From DASRJG01 sp032124015 (GTDB lineage: Bacteria > Acidobacteriota > Polarisedimenticolia > Polarisedimenticolales > DASRJG01): a stretch of 64,000 nucleotides of DNA. The stretch is from positions 1-64,000 of the forward strand of contig JAQBEH010000152.1 in NCBI GenBank assembly GCA_032124015.1. Reading direction: 5' to 3'. This document shows positions 7,831-16,219 of this stretch, piece by piece (position 1 is the stretch's first letter; each line of letters starts with the position of its first letter). A program made the translations under genes and the position numbers. The notes beneath the pieces were generated by a model that was given only the letters and a program-made list of their open reading frames with translations, made no database searches and had not been told where the DNA came from.

Positions 7831-9642
7831 CTAGCGTCCGCGAACAAGGTCCCCGGGCGAACTCCACAAGGCGATGGCCCGGGCGACCTTGTCACCCGCC
7901 ACGGCTGCAATCTGGCCCGTCGTCGCCCCTTTTACGCCCTGGACGCTGCCAAACGCCCGCAAGAGCGCCTTCGCCGTCTTCGGCCCCACCCCCGGGACGT
8001 CGAGGAGCGCGCTCGTCAGGGTGCGTCGCGCGCGCTTGGCGCGATGGCGCTTGATGCCGAACCGGTGCGCCTCGTCCCTGATCCTTTGCAGGAGCTGGAG
8101 CGCCGGGGACGAACGGTCGAGACGAATCGGCTCCCCGTGTCCTTGCAGGAAGATCTCCTCCTCCCGCTTCGCGAGGGAGACCATAGGCAGCGTCGGGAGG
8201 CCCTCCGCCGCCGCGGCTCGAACCGCTGCGCCGAGTTGGCCGGGGCCGCCGTCGATCAAGACCAGATCGGGAAGGCGCTTCCCCTCCGAAAGGACGCGGC
8301 GGTAACGGCGCGTGACCGCTTCGGCCATCGACGCAAAATCATCGGGGCCTTGGACCGTCTTGATATTGAAGATCCGGTAGTCCGAGGGCTTCGGTTTTCC
8401 GCCCTCCCACACGACCATCGAGGCGACCGAGTCGGTGCCGTGGATGTTGGAGATGTCGAACGCTTCGATCCGGTAGGGCGCCTCGGCGAGGCCGATCACG
8501 TGGGCCAACGCCTCCAACACTTCGACACCGTGGCTGTGCCTCGCCCTGAACCGCGCTTCGAAGGCCAGCGCCGCGTTCTTTTCGACCATCGTCAAGAAAC
8601 GCCGCTTGGTCCCGCGCTCGGGAACGTGGAGCGTGACGCTCCGCCCCGCGCGCTCCGTCAGCCAGGCCGTCAGCAGCAGGGGCTCGGCGGGCGGCGCGGC
8701 GAGCTCGATCTCCGGCGGCGGCGCTGCGTCGGCGTAGAGCTGGAGGAGCACCTGCGCGTAGAACGACGCCGGGTCGAAATCGAGATCGTCGAAGGTGAAC
8801 TCGCGACGCGCCTGGACCTTCCCCGCGCGCATCTCGAACACCTGGAGTGCCAATTGTCTCCCCTCGACGTGATGGGCCAGGAAGTCTCGATCCTCGAGAC
8901 CCGAGGAGTCGATGGTTTGCCGGATGCCGAGCTTCTCCATCGTGGCGAGCGTGTCGCGGTAGCGTGCCGCCGTTTCGTACTGCTGCGCGTCCGACGCCTC
9001 GTGCATGTGACGCGTCAACGAAGCGGTCAGGTCCTTGTGACGGCCCTCGAGGAACAACTTCGCATCGGCGACGGCCCGACCGTACGCTTCGGGCGTGGCC
9101 TTTCCCGCGCACGGCGCCAAACACTGATCCAGGTGATAGTAGAGACACGGCCGCCGTTTGCCGTCGAACACCTCGTCGCAGGTGGCCACCTGGAAAAAAC
9201 GCGGGATCATCTTGAGCGAGCGTCTTGCGACCGACGCCGGGAGGAACGGACCGTAGTAGGTGTTCTTGTCCAGGCGCGCACGGCGTACGAGCGACACTCT
9301 CGGGTACTCGTCCGCCAACGATAGCTTGAGGTACGGAAAACTCTTATCGTCCCTCAAGATCACGTTGTAGGGCGGACGCTCCTTCTTGATGAGGTTGGCC
9401 TCGAGCATCAGAGCTTCCATCTCGGTGTCGACGACGATGGTCTCGAGATCGGCGATCTCGGCGACGAGGCTGACCGTTCGCGGCGCGTGCTGCGCTCCGG
9501 CCTGGAAATACGAGCGCACGCGCTGGCGCAGCGATTTGGCCTTGCCGACGTAGAGCAGCGCGCCCTGGGCGTTGCGATAGAGGTAGACGCCCGGGCGATC
9601 CGGAAGCGCGGCCACCTTTTCCCGAAGCGGAGTGCCGTTCAT
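7831..9642 (-). CDS. uvrC: UvrABC excinuclease subunit C
   Basis: UvrC makes the dual incisions around bulky DNA lesions after recruitment by UvrB. About 603 residues, the usual length. The N-terminal GIY-YIG nuclease (PGVYLYRNAQGALLYVGKA) is followed by the Cys cluster CDEVFDGKRRPC...CLAPC, a UVR domain and the C-terminal RNase H-like nuclease (FDISNIHGTDSVASMVVWEGG; LVLIDGGPGQL), ending in helix-hairpin-helix repeats (LLDVPGVGPKTAKALL). Two in-frame ATGs (9651 and 9642) are possible; neither has a clear ribosome-binding site and I give the second. uvrB lies two genes upstream on the same strand, separated by two HPr-kinase-like genes. Confidence 0.95.
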   Translation of the reverse strand: MNGTPLREKVAALPDRPGVYLYRNAQGALLYVGKAKSLRQRVRSYFQAGAQHAPRTVSLVAEIADLETIVVDTEMEALMLEANLIKKERPPYNVILRDDKSFPYLKLSLADEYPRVSLVRRARLDKNTYYGPFLPASVARRSLKMIPRFFQVATCDEVFDGKRRPCLYYHLDQCLAPCAGKATPEAYGRAVADAKLFLEGRHKDLTASLTRHMHEASDAQQYETAARYRDTLATMEKLGIRQTIDSSGLEDRDFLAHHVEGRQLALQVFEMRAGKVQARREFTFDDLDFDPASFYAQVLLQLYADAAPPPEIELAAPPAEPLLLTAWLTERAGRSVTLHVPERGTKRRFLTMVEKNAALAFEARFRARHSHGVEVLEALAHVIGLAEAPYRIEAFDISNIHGTDSVASMVVWEGGKPKPSDYRIFNIKTVQGPDDFASMAEAVTRRYRRVLSEGKRLPDLVLIDGGPGQLGAAVRAAAAEGLPTLPMVSLAKREEEIFLQGHGEPIRLDRSSPALQLLQRIRDEAHRFGIKRHRAKRARRTLTSALLDVPGVGPKTAKALLRAFGSVQGVKGATTGQIAAVAGDKVARAIALWSSPGDLVRGR

Positions 9643-9674
9643 CCGTGGCATTCTACGATTGTGGTCGCCCGTGA

Positions 9675-10514
9675 TCAGAACGCAGCGGCGCGCAAGACCG
9701 CGACGAACGACGAATCGGGCGCGAACGTCAGCACGCGGTGCGGCACAGCCCCCGCGAGGAACGGAACGAGCGCGTCGAGCCTCGCATCGTGCCCCCACCC
9801 GCTCGCGAGAAACGGCAGGTTGGCCGCGAGAAGGGCTTCGGTCGCCAGCCTACCCACGGGGTCCAGGCGTGCTTCGGGGCCCCAGCGCGCGTGCAGCAGT
9901 GCGGCGACCGGCCACCGCCCCCGGCCCAGATTCGTGGCTTCGTGCGCGCGCGTCGGCGAGCCGAGAAGCTCGACGTCTCCCGAAGCGCCATCGACGAGCA
10001 CGGTGTCGTCGCTGATGACCTGCGCACCGCCCTCCCGCGCCATCCGTGAGAAAGTCGACTTCCCCGCCCCCTCCGGACCGATCAGGACGAACCCGCGCCC
10101 CTCGACGACGACACCGGCCGCGTGAAGGAGCGCCCCCGGCCGCGAAGGCAGGCGCACCGCGAGGGCCGCCGCGATGAGATTGACCAACCCCCAAAAGCGC
10201 CACTGGTCGTCGCCGCGTCCCAGAAGGACGCGCGCTCTGCCCGAAGCGTCGATGGCGAGCTCCCCTTCGTCGGAGCGGAACCGTCCGCCGCCGTCTCGCA
10301 CCTCGCCCTCGATGGACTTGCGCATCGGACGGCCCGTCACGATCACTCGGTTCGAAACGGCAACGGAGATGTCGAGCCACGGTGTCGCGTCCGGATCGGC
10401 GATGAACGGAGCCCACTGCGACGCAAACAGTCCGGCCAGGGCGTCGTCCAGGCCCTGGACGCGGACGACGAGCCCGGACAGATCGGCGACGAACGTGGCG
10501 CCGGCGTCGCTCAC
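9675..10514 (-). CDS. HPr-kinase-like P-loop protein (second of tandem pair)
   Basis: Protein of 279 residues with the C-terminal core of HPr kinase/phosphorylase. There is ALLHAAGV with a conserved His (131), a P-loop GPEGAGKST (146-154) and the acidic pair VISDD (169-170) that follows the P-loop in HprK relatives. The N-terminal 120 residues resemble the neighbouring gene (VRVQGLDDALAG; P...ADPDATPWLDISVAV), so the two are paralogues. No ptsH or PTS gene is in the window, so the substrate is unlikely to be inferred as HPr from context. The GTG start at 10514 overlaps the TGA of the upstream paralogue (GTGA), implying coupled translation. Function unknown. Confidence 0.7.
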   Translation of the reverse strand: MSDAGATFVADLSGLVVRVQGLDDALAGLFASQWAPFIADPDATPWLDISVAVSNRVIVTGRPMRKSIEGEVRDGGGRFRSDEGELAIDASGRARVLLGRGDDQWRFWGLVNLIAAALAVRLPSRPGALLHAAGVVVEGRGFVLIGPEGAGKSTFSRMAREGGAQVISDDTVLVDGASGDVELLGSPTRAHEATNLGRGRWPVAALLHARWGPEARLDPVGRLATEALLAANLPFLASGWGHDARLDALVPFLAGAVPHRVLTFAPDSSFVAVLRAAAF

Positions 10515-11458
10515 AGCCCCGCCGCATCGATCGCGTCCCAGTACGAGTCGTCCTTCGTGAAGTGAAGGTGGAGGAGAGGGACGCCGGCGAAAGCCGCCTC
10601 GATCGAGGCGAAGAGGTCGGGGCGCTCCCGAAAGGCCTCCGCGACGAACGTCAGGTTGCCGACGAGCTGGCCGAAGGTGACCACGCGAGGCGCCGCTCGA
10701 ACCTCCGCTTTGACATCCTTCACGATGCGAAAGCCCGCCGCGAGAGGGAAGCGGCCCACGACCGGATCGCCCTCCTCGTACGTTCCGCGAAACGGGCTCC
10801 CAACGAGGTCGAGCCCTCCCCCGGGCCGGGGAAGGACCAAAGAGAGATCGTCGCTGACGACCGTCCCGCGCGTGTTGACGGCCGAGAGCGTCGACTTCCC
10901 CGCCCCCGACTCTCCATAAAAAAGGTACGCCTTGCCGTTGCGCACGAGGCTCGCGGCATGGACCAGCGCGCCTCCGCGCTCCGCGGCGTACCACGCGATC
11001 GCGCAGCGGATGAAATTCTCGAGCGCGCGCAGCTCGGGCTCGTAGGTACCGCGGGCGAGGAGGATCTCGCCGCTCTGCTCCCTTGTATCGAACCAGCCGG
11101 CGAGCCGATAGCCGACGAAGCGGACGCGCGCGCCCTCGACCGCGAGCCAGACGGGGTTGAACTCCGCAACTTGGGGCGGTTCGATGAAGTAGTCGCGCGC
11201 CTCGCGGGCAAAACGCACGACGAGGGCCGAGTGTTCGACGACCGGTGACGTGTCGGCGTAAGGGCCGTAGCGTTGGACCAGCGCATCGGCCAGCGCGTCA
11301 TCGAGGCCGTCGATCCTCACGCGAAGCGTATCGAGGGCGATCCCGACGCTCCTCGTCCCGGCCGCCGGCCGCGGCGGGTCGAAATACGCAAACGCTACCG
11401 GCTCGCCCCGGCGGAAGGAATAGGTGCCACCCTTGGAGGTGCGCCGCTCGTCCATCAT
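10511..11458 (-). CDS. HPr-kinase-like P-loop protein (first of tandem pair)
   Basis: Protein of 315 residues. Its N-terminal part (VRIDGLDDALADALVQRYGPYADTSP) matches the same region of the downstream paralogue. The C-terminal kinase core has GALVHAASLV, the P-loop GESGAGKST (182-190) and VVSDD (203-204), the arrangement of HprK-type serine kinases. Related stand-alone 'HprK-related kinases' are often found in peptide-modification clusters, but no precursor peptide, PqqD or radical-SAM gene is visible here. It starts 7 bp after uvrB's stop; ATGs at 11458 and 11455 are both possible, the second having better spacing to GGGAGG. Cotranscription with uvrB and uvrC is likely; role unknown. Confidence 0.7.
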   Translation of the reverse strand: MMDERRTSKGGTYSFRRGEPVAFAYFDPPRPAAGTRSVGIALDTLRVRIDGLDDALADALVQRYGPYADTSPVVEHSALVVRFAREARDYFIEPPQVAEFNPVWLAVEGARVRFVGYRLAGWFDTREQSGEILLARGTYEPELRALENFIRCAIAWYAAERGGALVHAASLVRNGKAYLFYGESGAGKSTLSAVNTRGTVVSDDLSLVLPRPGGGLDLVGSPFRGTYEEGDPVVGRFPLAAGFRIVKDVKAEVRAAPRVVTFGQLVGNLTFVAEAFRERPDLFASIEAAFAGVPLLHLHFTKDDSYWDAIDAAGL

Positions 11459-11465
11459 GCCTCCC

Positions 11466-13457
11466 TCACGCGAGCGCGCCTTTGGTTTCGAGGTAGCGGA
11501 TACGGTCGCGATGGGATGCCGCCGTCTCGAAGTCCAGCCGGTCGGCGGACGCGCGCATCGCCTTGTCGAGCCGGGCGATCTCCGCGATCAGGGCCTCTTG
11601 GTCCTCGAAGATGTCCTCATCTTCTTCTTCGTCGAGCGGGACGGTTGAATAGTCGGCGTGAACCGGCGACGTCATGAGGTCGTCCAGCGCCCGTCGGATC
11701 GTCTCCGGAGTGATGCCGTGCTCGAGGTTGTACGCCTCCTGCACCTTCCGGCGGCGCGCGGTTTCGTCCATCGCGGCGCGCATCGAATCGGTGCGCTTGT
11801 CGGCGTACAGGATCGCCTTCCCATTCACGTTGCGTGCGGCGCGGCCCATCGTCTGGATGAGCGAACCCGTCGAGCGGAGAAACCCCTCCTTGTCGGCGTC
11901 GAGGATCGCGACCAATGAGACCTCGGGGAGGTCGAGCCCCTCGCGCAACAAGTTGACTCCGATGAGCACGTCGAACGAGCCCTTCCTCAGCTCGCGGAGG
12001 ATCTTGACCCGTTCCAACGTCTGGACGTCGGAGTGGAGGTATTCGACCTTCACGCCGACCTCGCGGTAGTACTCGGTGAGGTCCTCGGCCATGCGCTTGG
12101 TGAGCGTCGTCACGAGAACGCGCTCTCCCGATGCGACCCGCCCGCGGATCTCGGCGAGCAAATCGTCCACCTGCCCGTCGATCGGCTTGACGACGACCTC
12201 GGGATCGAGCAGCCCGGTGGGACGCACGACCTGCTCGACGAACTCGCCCCCCGTCAACGTCAGCTCGTAGGGGGCCGGTGTCGCCGAAACGTAGATCGTT
12301 TGGCCTCGCCTCGTCTCGAACTCCTCGTACATCAGCGGCCGGTTGTCGAGGGCGGACGGCAGGCGGAAGCCGAAATTGACGAGCGTTGTCTTGCGCGAGC
12401 GGTCGCCGTGGTACATCCCCCTCAACTGGGGCATCGTCGCGTGGCTCTCGTCGATGACCATGAGCGCGTCCGCGGGGAAGTAGTCCATCAACGTCGGCGG
12501 CGCCTCGCCCGGGCGGCGACCGGTCAGGTGCCGCGAGTAGTTCTCGATGCCGTGGCAGTAGCCCACCTCGCGCATCATCTCGAGATCGAATTGGGTCCGC
12601 TGTTGCAGGCGCTGCGCCTCGAGGAGTTTGCCTTCGGCCGTCAGCTCGTCAAGGCGCGCCACCAGTTCGCTCTGAACGGTCTCGATCGCTCGCAGCATCG
12701 TCTCCCTCGGCGTGACGTAGTGGGAGTTCGGATAGACCGGATGGCGCACCAGGGCCTCGATGACCTTCCCGCGCACCGTGTCGATCCGGGAGAGTCCCTC
12801 GACCTCGTCGCCGAAAAACTCGACGCGCAGCGCGTCCTCGGCGTACGACGGCCAGATCTCGAGCACGTCCCCGCGCACGCGGAACGAGCCGCGCTCGAGA
12901 TCGGTGTTGATCCGGCGGTACTGGATCTCGACGAGCTTCCGAAGCGCGGCGTCGCGGTCGAGCCGCATCCCCTTTTCGAGGAGCAGCATCATCCCGTGGT
13001 ACGCCTCGGGCGAACCCAAACCGTAGATGCACGACACCGAGGCGACGATCAACGCGTCGCGCCGCTCGAACAGGGCACGCGTGGCGGAATGCCGCATCCG
13101 GTCGATCTCTTCGTTGATCGTCGATTCCTTCTCGATGTACGTGTCGGATTGCGGGACGTAGGCCTCGGGCTGGTAGTAGTCGTAGTACGAAACGAAGTAC
13201 TCGACGGCGTTTTGCGGGAACAGCCGCTTGAACTCCTGGTACAGCTGCGCCGCCAGGGTCTTGTTGTGAGCCAAAACCAGCACCGGACGCTGCGCCGCCG
13301 CCACGACCTGCGCGATCGTGAACGTCTTGCCGGAACCGGTGACGCCGAGCAGCACCTGGTCGCGGCGTCCCTCCGCGAGCCCTTCGGTCAGACGCAAGAT
13401 CGCCCGTGGCTGATCTCCCGTGGGCTGGAAGGGGGAGGCGATCGTAAACGGCACCAT
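11466..13457 (-). CDS. uvrB: UvrABC excinuclease subunit B
   Basis: DNA-damage-verifying helicase-like ATPase of nucleotide excision repair. It is 663 residues, standard for UvrB. FQPTGDQPRAI and the Walker A GVTGSGKTFT are at the N-terminus. The beta-hairpin region has YYDYYQPEAYVPQSDTYIEK, Walker B is DALMVIDESHATMPQ, and motif VI is QTMGRAARN. The C-terminal UVR motif that contacts UvrC is present (LDKAMRASADRLDFETAASHRDRI). The ATG at 13457 starts exactly where homologues begin (MVPFTIASPF). It lies 11 bp after the lysC-lysA fusion, so it is probably cotranscribed with it. Confidence 0.96.
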   Translation of the reverse strand: MVPFTIASPFQPTGDQPRAILRLTEGLAEGRRDQVLLGVTGSGKTFTIAQVVAAAQRPVLVLAHNKTLAAQLYQEFKRLFPQNAVEYFVSYYDYYQPEAYVPQSDTYIEKESTINEEIDRMRHSATRALFERRDALIVASVSCIYGLGSPEAYHGMMLLLEKGMRLDRDAALRKLVEIQYRRINTDLERGSFRVRGDVLEIWPSYAEDALRVEFFGDEVEGLSRIDTVRGKVIEALVRHPVYPNSHYVTPRETMLRAIETVQSELVARLDELTAEGKLLEAQRLQQRTQFDLEMMREVGYCHGIENYSRHLTGRRPGEAPPTLMDYFPADALMVIDESHATMPQLRGMYHGDRSRKTTLVNFGFRLPSALDNRPLMYEEFETRRGQTIYVSATPAPYELTLTGGEFVEQVVRPTGLLDPEVVVKPIDGQVDDLLAEIRGRVASGERVLVTTLTKRMAEDLTEYYREVGVKVEYLHSDVQTLERVKILRELRKGSFDVLIGVNLLREGLDLPEVSLVAILDADKEGFLRSTGSLIQTMGRAARNVNGKAILYADKRTDSMRAAMDETARRRKVQEAYNLEHGITPETIRRALDDLMTSPVHADYSTVPLDEEEDEDIFEDQEALIAEIARLDKAMRASADRLDFETAASHRDRIRYLETKGALA

Positions 13458-13468
13458 GGGTGGGGATT

Positions 13469-16054
13469 CTAGGGAGTCCCATCCGGGAGCACCACTTCGA
13501 GCGGGAGCGGCCAAAGGTTGTAGGCGCTCGCCATCGTGAAACCGTAGGCACCCGCGTCGAGAATCGCCAGGATGTGGCCTTCGTCCGCGCGGGGCAAGGC
13601 ACGCGCCGACGCGAAGACATCGGTCGACTCGCACACGTTGCCGACGATCTCCACCCACTCGATTGCGGCTTCCGGGTCGCTCAGGTTGACGATCCGGTGG
13701 TAGGCCCCATAGAGCGCGGGGCGAAGGAAGTGGTTCATGCCGGTGTCCAGACCTACGAAGACGTGGCCGCCGCTCTCCTTGCGGCACGTCACGCGCGCGA
13801 GGAGGCAACCGGCGGGGCCGGCGATAAAACGCCCGGGCTCGAACCACGCCTCGGGACGGAAGCCCGTGGTGGCGGCGAAGACCGAAAGCTCTTGGTCCAT
13901 CGCCTCGCCGAAAGTCGCCAGGTCGAGTTCGGACTCCCCCTCCCGGTATGGGATCCCGAATCCACCTCCGAAATCGAGCACGCCAACGCGCGGGAGGCTG
14001 CGGGCCGCGGCGCAAAGCGCGCGAGCCGACACAAGAAGGGGAGCGGGCTCGAGGATTCCCGAGCCCATATGCGCGTGGAGGCCCAAGACTTCAAGCCCCG
14101 CCGCACGGCAGGCGGAACGAGCGGACTCCAATTGTTCGAGCGGAATTCCGAATTTGCTCTGCGCGCCCCCCGTCACGACATGACGGTGGTGCCCGTCCCC
14201 CACGCCCGGGTTGATCCGAAGCAGCACCGCCGTTCCACGGGAGAGCGAGCCGACCCGCCGCACGTCGGAAAGCGATCCCAGCGCCAGGCGGCAACCGCGG
14301 GCCGCCAAGTTCGCGAGGTCTTGGGCCCGCGCATTCGTGGCCGACACGAGAATGCTCTCGGGTGCGTGGCCACACTCGATGGCCCGTTCGGCTTCCCCCG
14401 GAGAGGCGGCCTCGATCCCGATCCCGCGCGCCGCGAGTCGCGACAAGACCGCCGGGTTCGCGTTCGCCTTACACGCGAACAGGAGGCGGCCGGGAGCAAG
14501 CGGCAAGTGACGGCGGAGCATCGCAATGCGCGCGTCCACCATCTCGAGGTCGTAGACGTACAGCGGCGTGCCATGCCGCTCGGCCAATGCGAGGAGCGTC
14601 GCCGCAGGTATCGGTGGACCCTGCGGCGTACCTCGATCGGTGGCGTCAGCGGGCGCACCGAAGACCTCGGCGGGAAGGGGCCCTCGAAATAACGCGTCGT
14701 GGAGTGCGAGAACGGCGTCATCGACGTCACGCTCGTCGAGGACGAGGCTCAGATTGATGGCCGACGATCCCTGCGTGATCATGCGCACCTTGATGTTTCG
14801 GAGCACGCGAAACACCTCGGCCGCGACGTCGGAATTCCCGCGCATCCCCTCGCCGACGAGGCACAAAACCGCCATCCCGCGCTCGACGTCGACCCGCGCG
14901 AACTCCGATAGCGCGGCAACGATCTCGGGAAGACGCCGGTCATCGTCGATCGTGAGCGACACCGAGACCTCGGACGTCGCAACGAGATCCACCGGCGTAC
15001 GGTGCGCGTCGAACACCGCAAAGATCCGGGCGAGGTAACCGTGCGCCATGAGCATCCGCGTCGAAACCACTTGCACCGCGGTGATCCCCCGCTTGTCGGC
15101 GATCGCCTTGACCGCGAAGCGGCCGTCCGCCGGGGCGATCCCTCTTGCGAGGATCGTCGTCCCCGGCCCCAAGGGACGCCGCGCGTTGCCGACCCAGACC
15201 GGGATCGCCGCCTCGATCGCCGGCAGCAGCGTGCTCGGGTGGAGGACTTTCGCGCCGAAGTAGGCCAGTTCGCTCGCCTCGTCGAACGAGAGGGTCTTCA
15301 CCCGACGCGCCGCGCGGACGATCCGCGGGTTCGCGGTGAGTACGCCGTCAACGTCGGTCCAGACCTCGACCCGCCTCGCTCCAAGCGCCCGTGCGAAAAG
15401 TGACGCCGAGTAGTCCGAGCCCCCCCTTCCGAGAAGCGTCGGGCGCAAGACGCCGTCGACGACCGCGCCGCCGATGAATCCCTGGGTCAAAACCACGCGC
15501 CCATTCGCCAACAAAGGCGCGATCGTGGCGGCGGCCAGGGTACGGATCGCCTCCGGCACCGGGGCGTCCCTTTCGGGATCGACGCCTTCGGTGCGGAGGA
15601 CCGTGCGGGCATCGACCCAGGTCGAGGAAATTTCTGCGGCATCAAGCGCCGCCGCGACGATTCGGCTGGACAGGATCTCGCCAACGCCGACGAAGCGCGC
15701 GCGATCCCACGACATCAGGCCGGCCACCTTCGAGAGGCCCCGGCGAGCGTCCTCGAGCATTGCGAGGGCGTCCTCGACGAACGCCTCCGCCGCCTCGCGC
15801 GCCGGGGGCCGCGCCGGCGTCTCGGCCAATAGCGCGCGGTGCTGGCTCGCGATCGCCCGCAATTCGCGCTCCGATTCGTCAAGCTGTCCGCCCTGGGCCG
15901 CATCGAACACGCGGATGAGCGCATCCGAAACGCCTGCCAACGCCGACACGACGACGAGGAGCGCGCCGTCCTGGCGATCGCGGACGATCGATGCGAGACG
16001 CTGCTGCGCATCCCGATCCGCGACCGAGGTCCCACCGAACTTGCAGACGATCAT
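13469..16054 (-). CDS. Bifunctional aspartokinase / diaminopimelate decarboxylase fusion
   Basis: Single 861-residue chain joining the first and last enzymes of the diaminopimelate-lysine pathway. The N-terminal half (to about residue 455) is aspartate kinase: VCKFGGTSV at the start, FIGGAVVDGVLRPTLLGRGGSDYSA for ATP/Asp binding, and two ACT-type regulatory repeats. The C-terminal half is a fold-III PLP decarboxylase: FACKANANP with the PLP lysine at residue 529, DFGGGFGIPYREGE, EPGRFIAGPAG and CESTDVFAS as in LysA. Such lysA-lysC fusions are known in some Gammaproteobacteria (Xanthomonas/Xylella) and a few other lineages. The arrangement may allow lysine feedback on both activities. ATG 16054 gives the canonical kinase N-terminus. 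Confidence 0.92.
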   Translation of the reverse strand: MIVCKFGGTSVADRDAQQRLASIVRDRQDGALLVVVSALAGVSDALIRVFDAAQGGQLDESERELRAIASQHRALLAETPARPPAREAAEAFVEDALAMLEDARRGLSKVAGLMSWDRARFVGVGEILSSRIVAAALDAAEISSTWVDARTVLRTEGVDPERDAPVPEAIRTLAAATIAPLLANGRVVLTQGFIGGAVVDGVLRPTLLGRGGSDYSASLFARALGARRVEVWTDVDGVLTANPRIVRAARRVKTLSFDEASELAYFGAKVLHPSTLLPAIEAAIPVWVGNARRPLGPGTTILARGIAPADGRFAVKAIADKRGITAVQVVSTRMLMAHGYLARIFAVFDAHRTPVDLVATSEVSVSLTIDDDRRLPEIVAALSEFARVDVERGMAVLCLVGEGMRGNSDVAAEVFRVLRNIKVRMITQGSSAINLSLVLDERDVDDAVLALHDALFRGPLPAEVFGAPADATDRGTPQGPPIPAATLLALAERHGTPLYVYDLEMVDARIAMLRRHLPLAPGRLLFACKANANPAVLSRLAARGIGIEAASPGEAERAIECGHAPESILVSATNARAQDLANLAARGCRLALGSLSDVRRVGSLSRGTAVLLRINPGVGDGHHRHVVTGGAQSKFGIPLEQLESARSACRAAGLEVLGLHAHMGSGILEPAPLLVSARALCAAARSLPRVGVLDFGGGFGIPYREGESELDLATFGEAMDQELSVFAATTGFRPEAWFEPGRFIAGPAGCLLARVTCRKESGGHVFVGLDTGMNHFLRPALYGAYHRIVNLSDPEAAIEWVEIVGNVCESTDVFASARALPRADEGHILAILDAGAYGFTMASAYNLWPLPLEVVLPDGTP

Positions 16055-16117
16055 CCGCTCAATCCTAGCCCGAGCCGAGGCAACCGAAGCACCCGGATCG
16101 TGTCACGAGGCCCCCCT

Positions 16118-16141
16118 GGCGTGTGCCCCTGACCACACGCC
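16118..16141. repeat. Perfect 8-bp inverted repeat in the lysC-lysA / PBP1 divergent region
   Basis: GGCGTGTG and its exact reverse complement CACACGCC flank an 8-nt loop; a G-T and a further G-C pair can extend the base. It lies 64 bp upstream of the lysC-lysA start and 79 bp upstream of the PBP start, in the only 165-bp intergenic stretch between these divergent genes. It could be a protein operator or an mRNA leader hairpin. There is no T-tract, so it is not a simple terminator. Confidence 0.5.
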
Positions 16142-16219
16142 GGCCTCCTTGTCGCCGCTCCGTCCTCGTCTTTCGGCCTGCTTCGCGACGGCACGGCGCG
16201 TGCTAGTCTCGGAGCGATC

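Noticed and set aside
13458..14015. N-terminal extension of uvrB to 14015
   Set aside because: It runs through the diaminopimelate decarboxylase half of the upstream gene; UvrB homologues begin at the ATG at 13457.
16055..16219. Lysine riboswitch before lysC-lysA
   Set aside because: The 165-bp leader has one hairpin but not the five-helix junction or conserved core of the L box.
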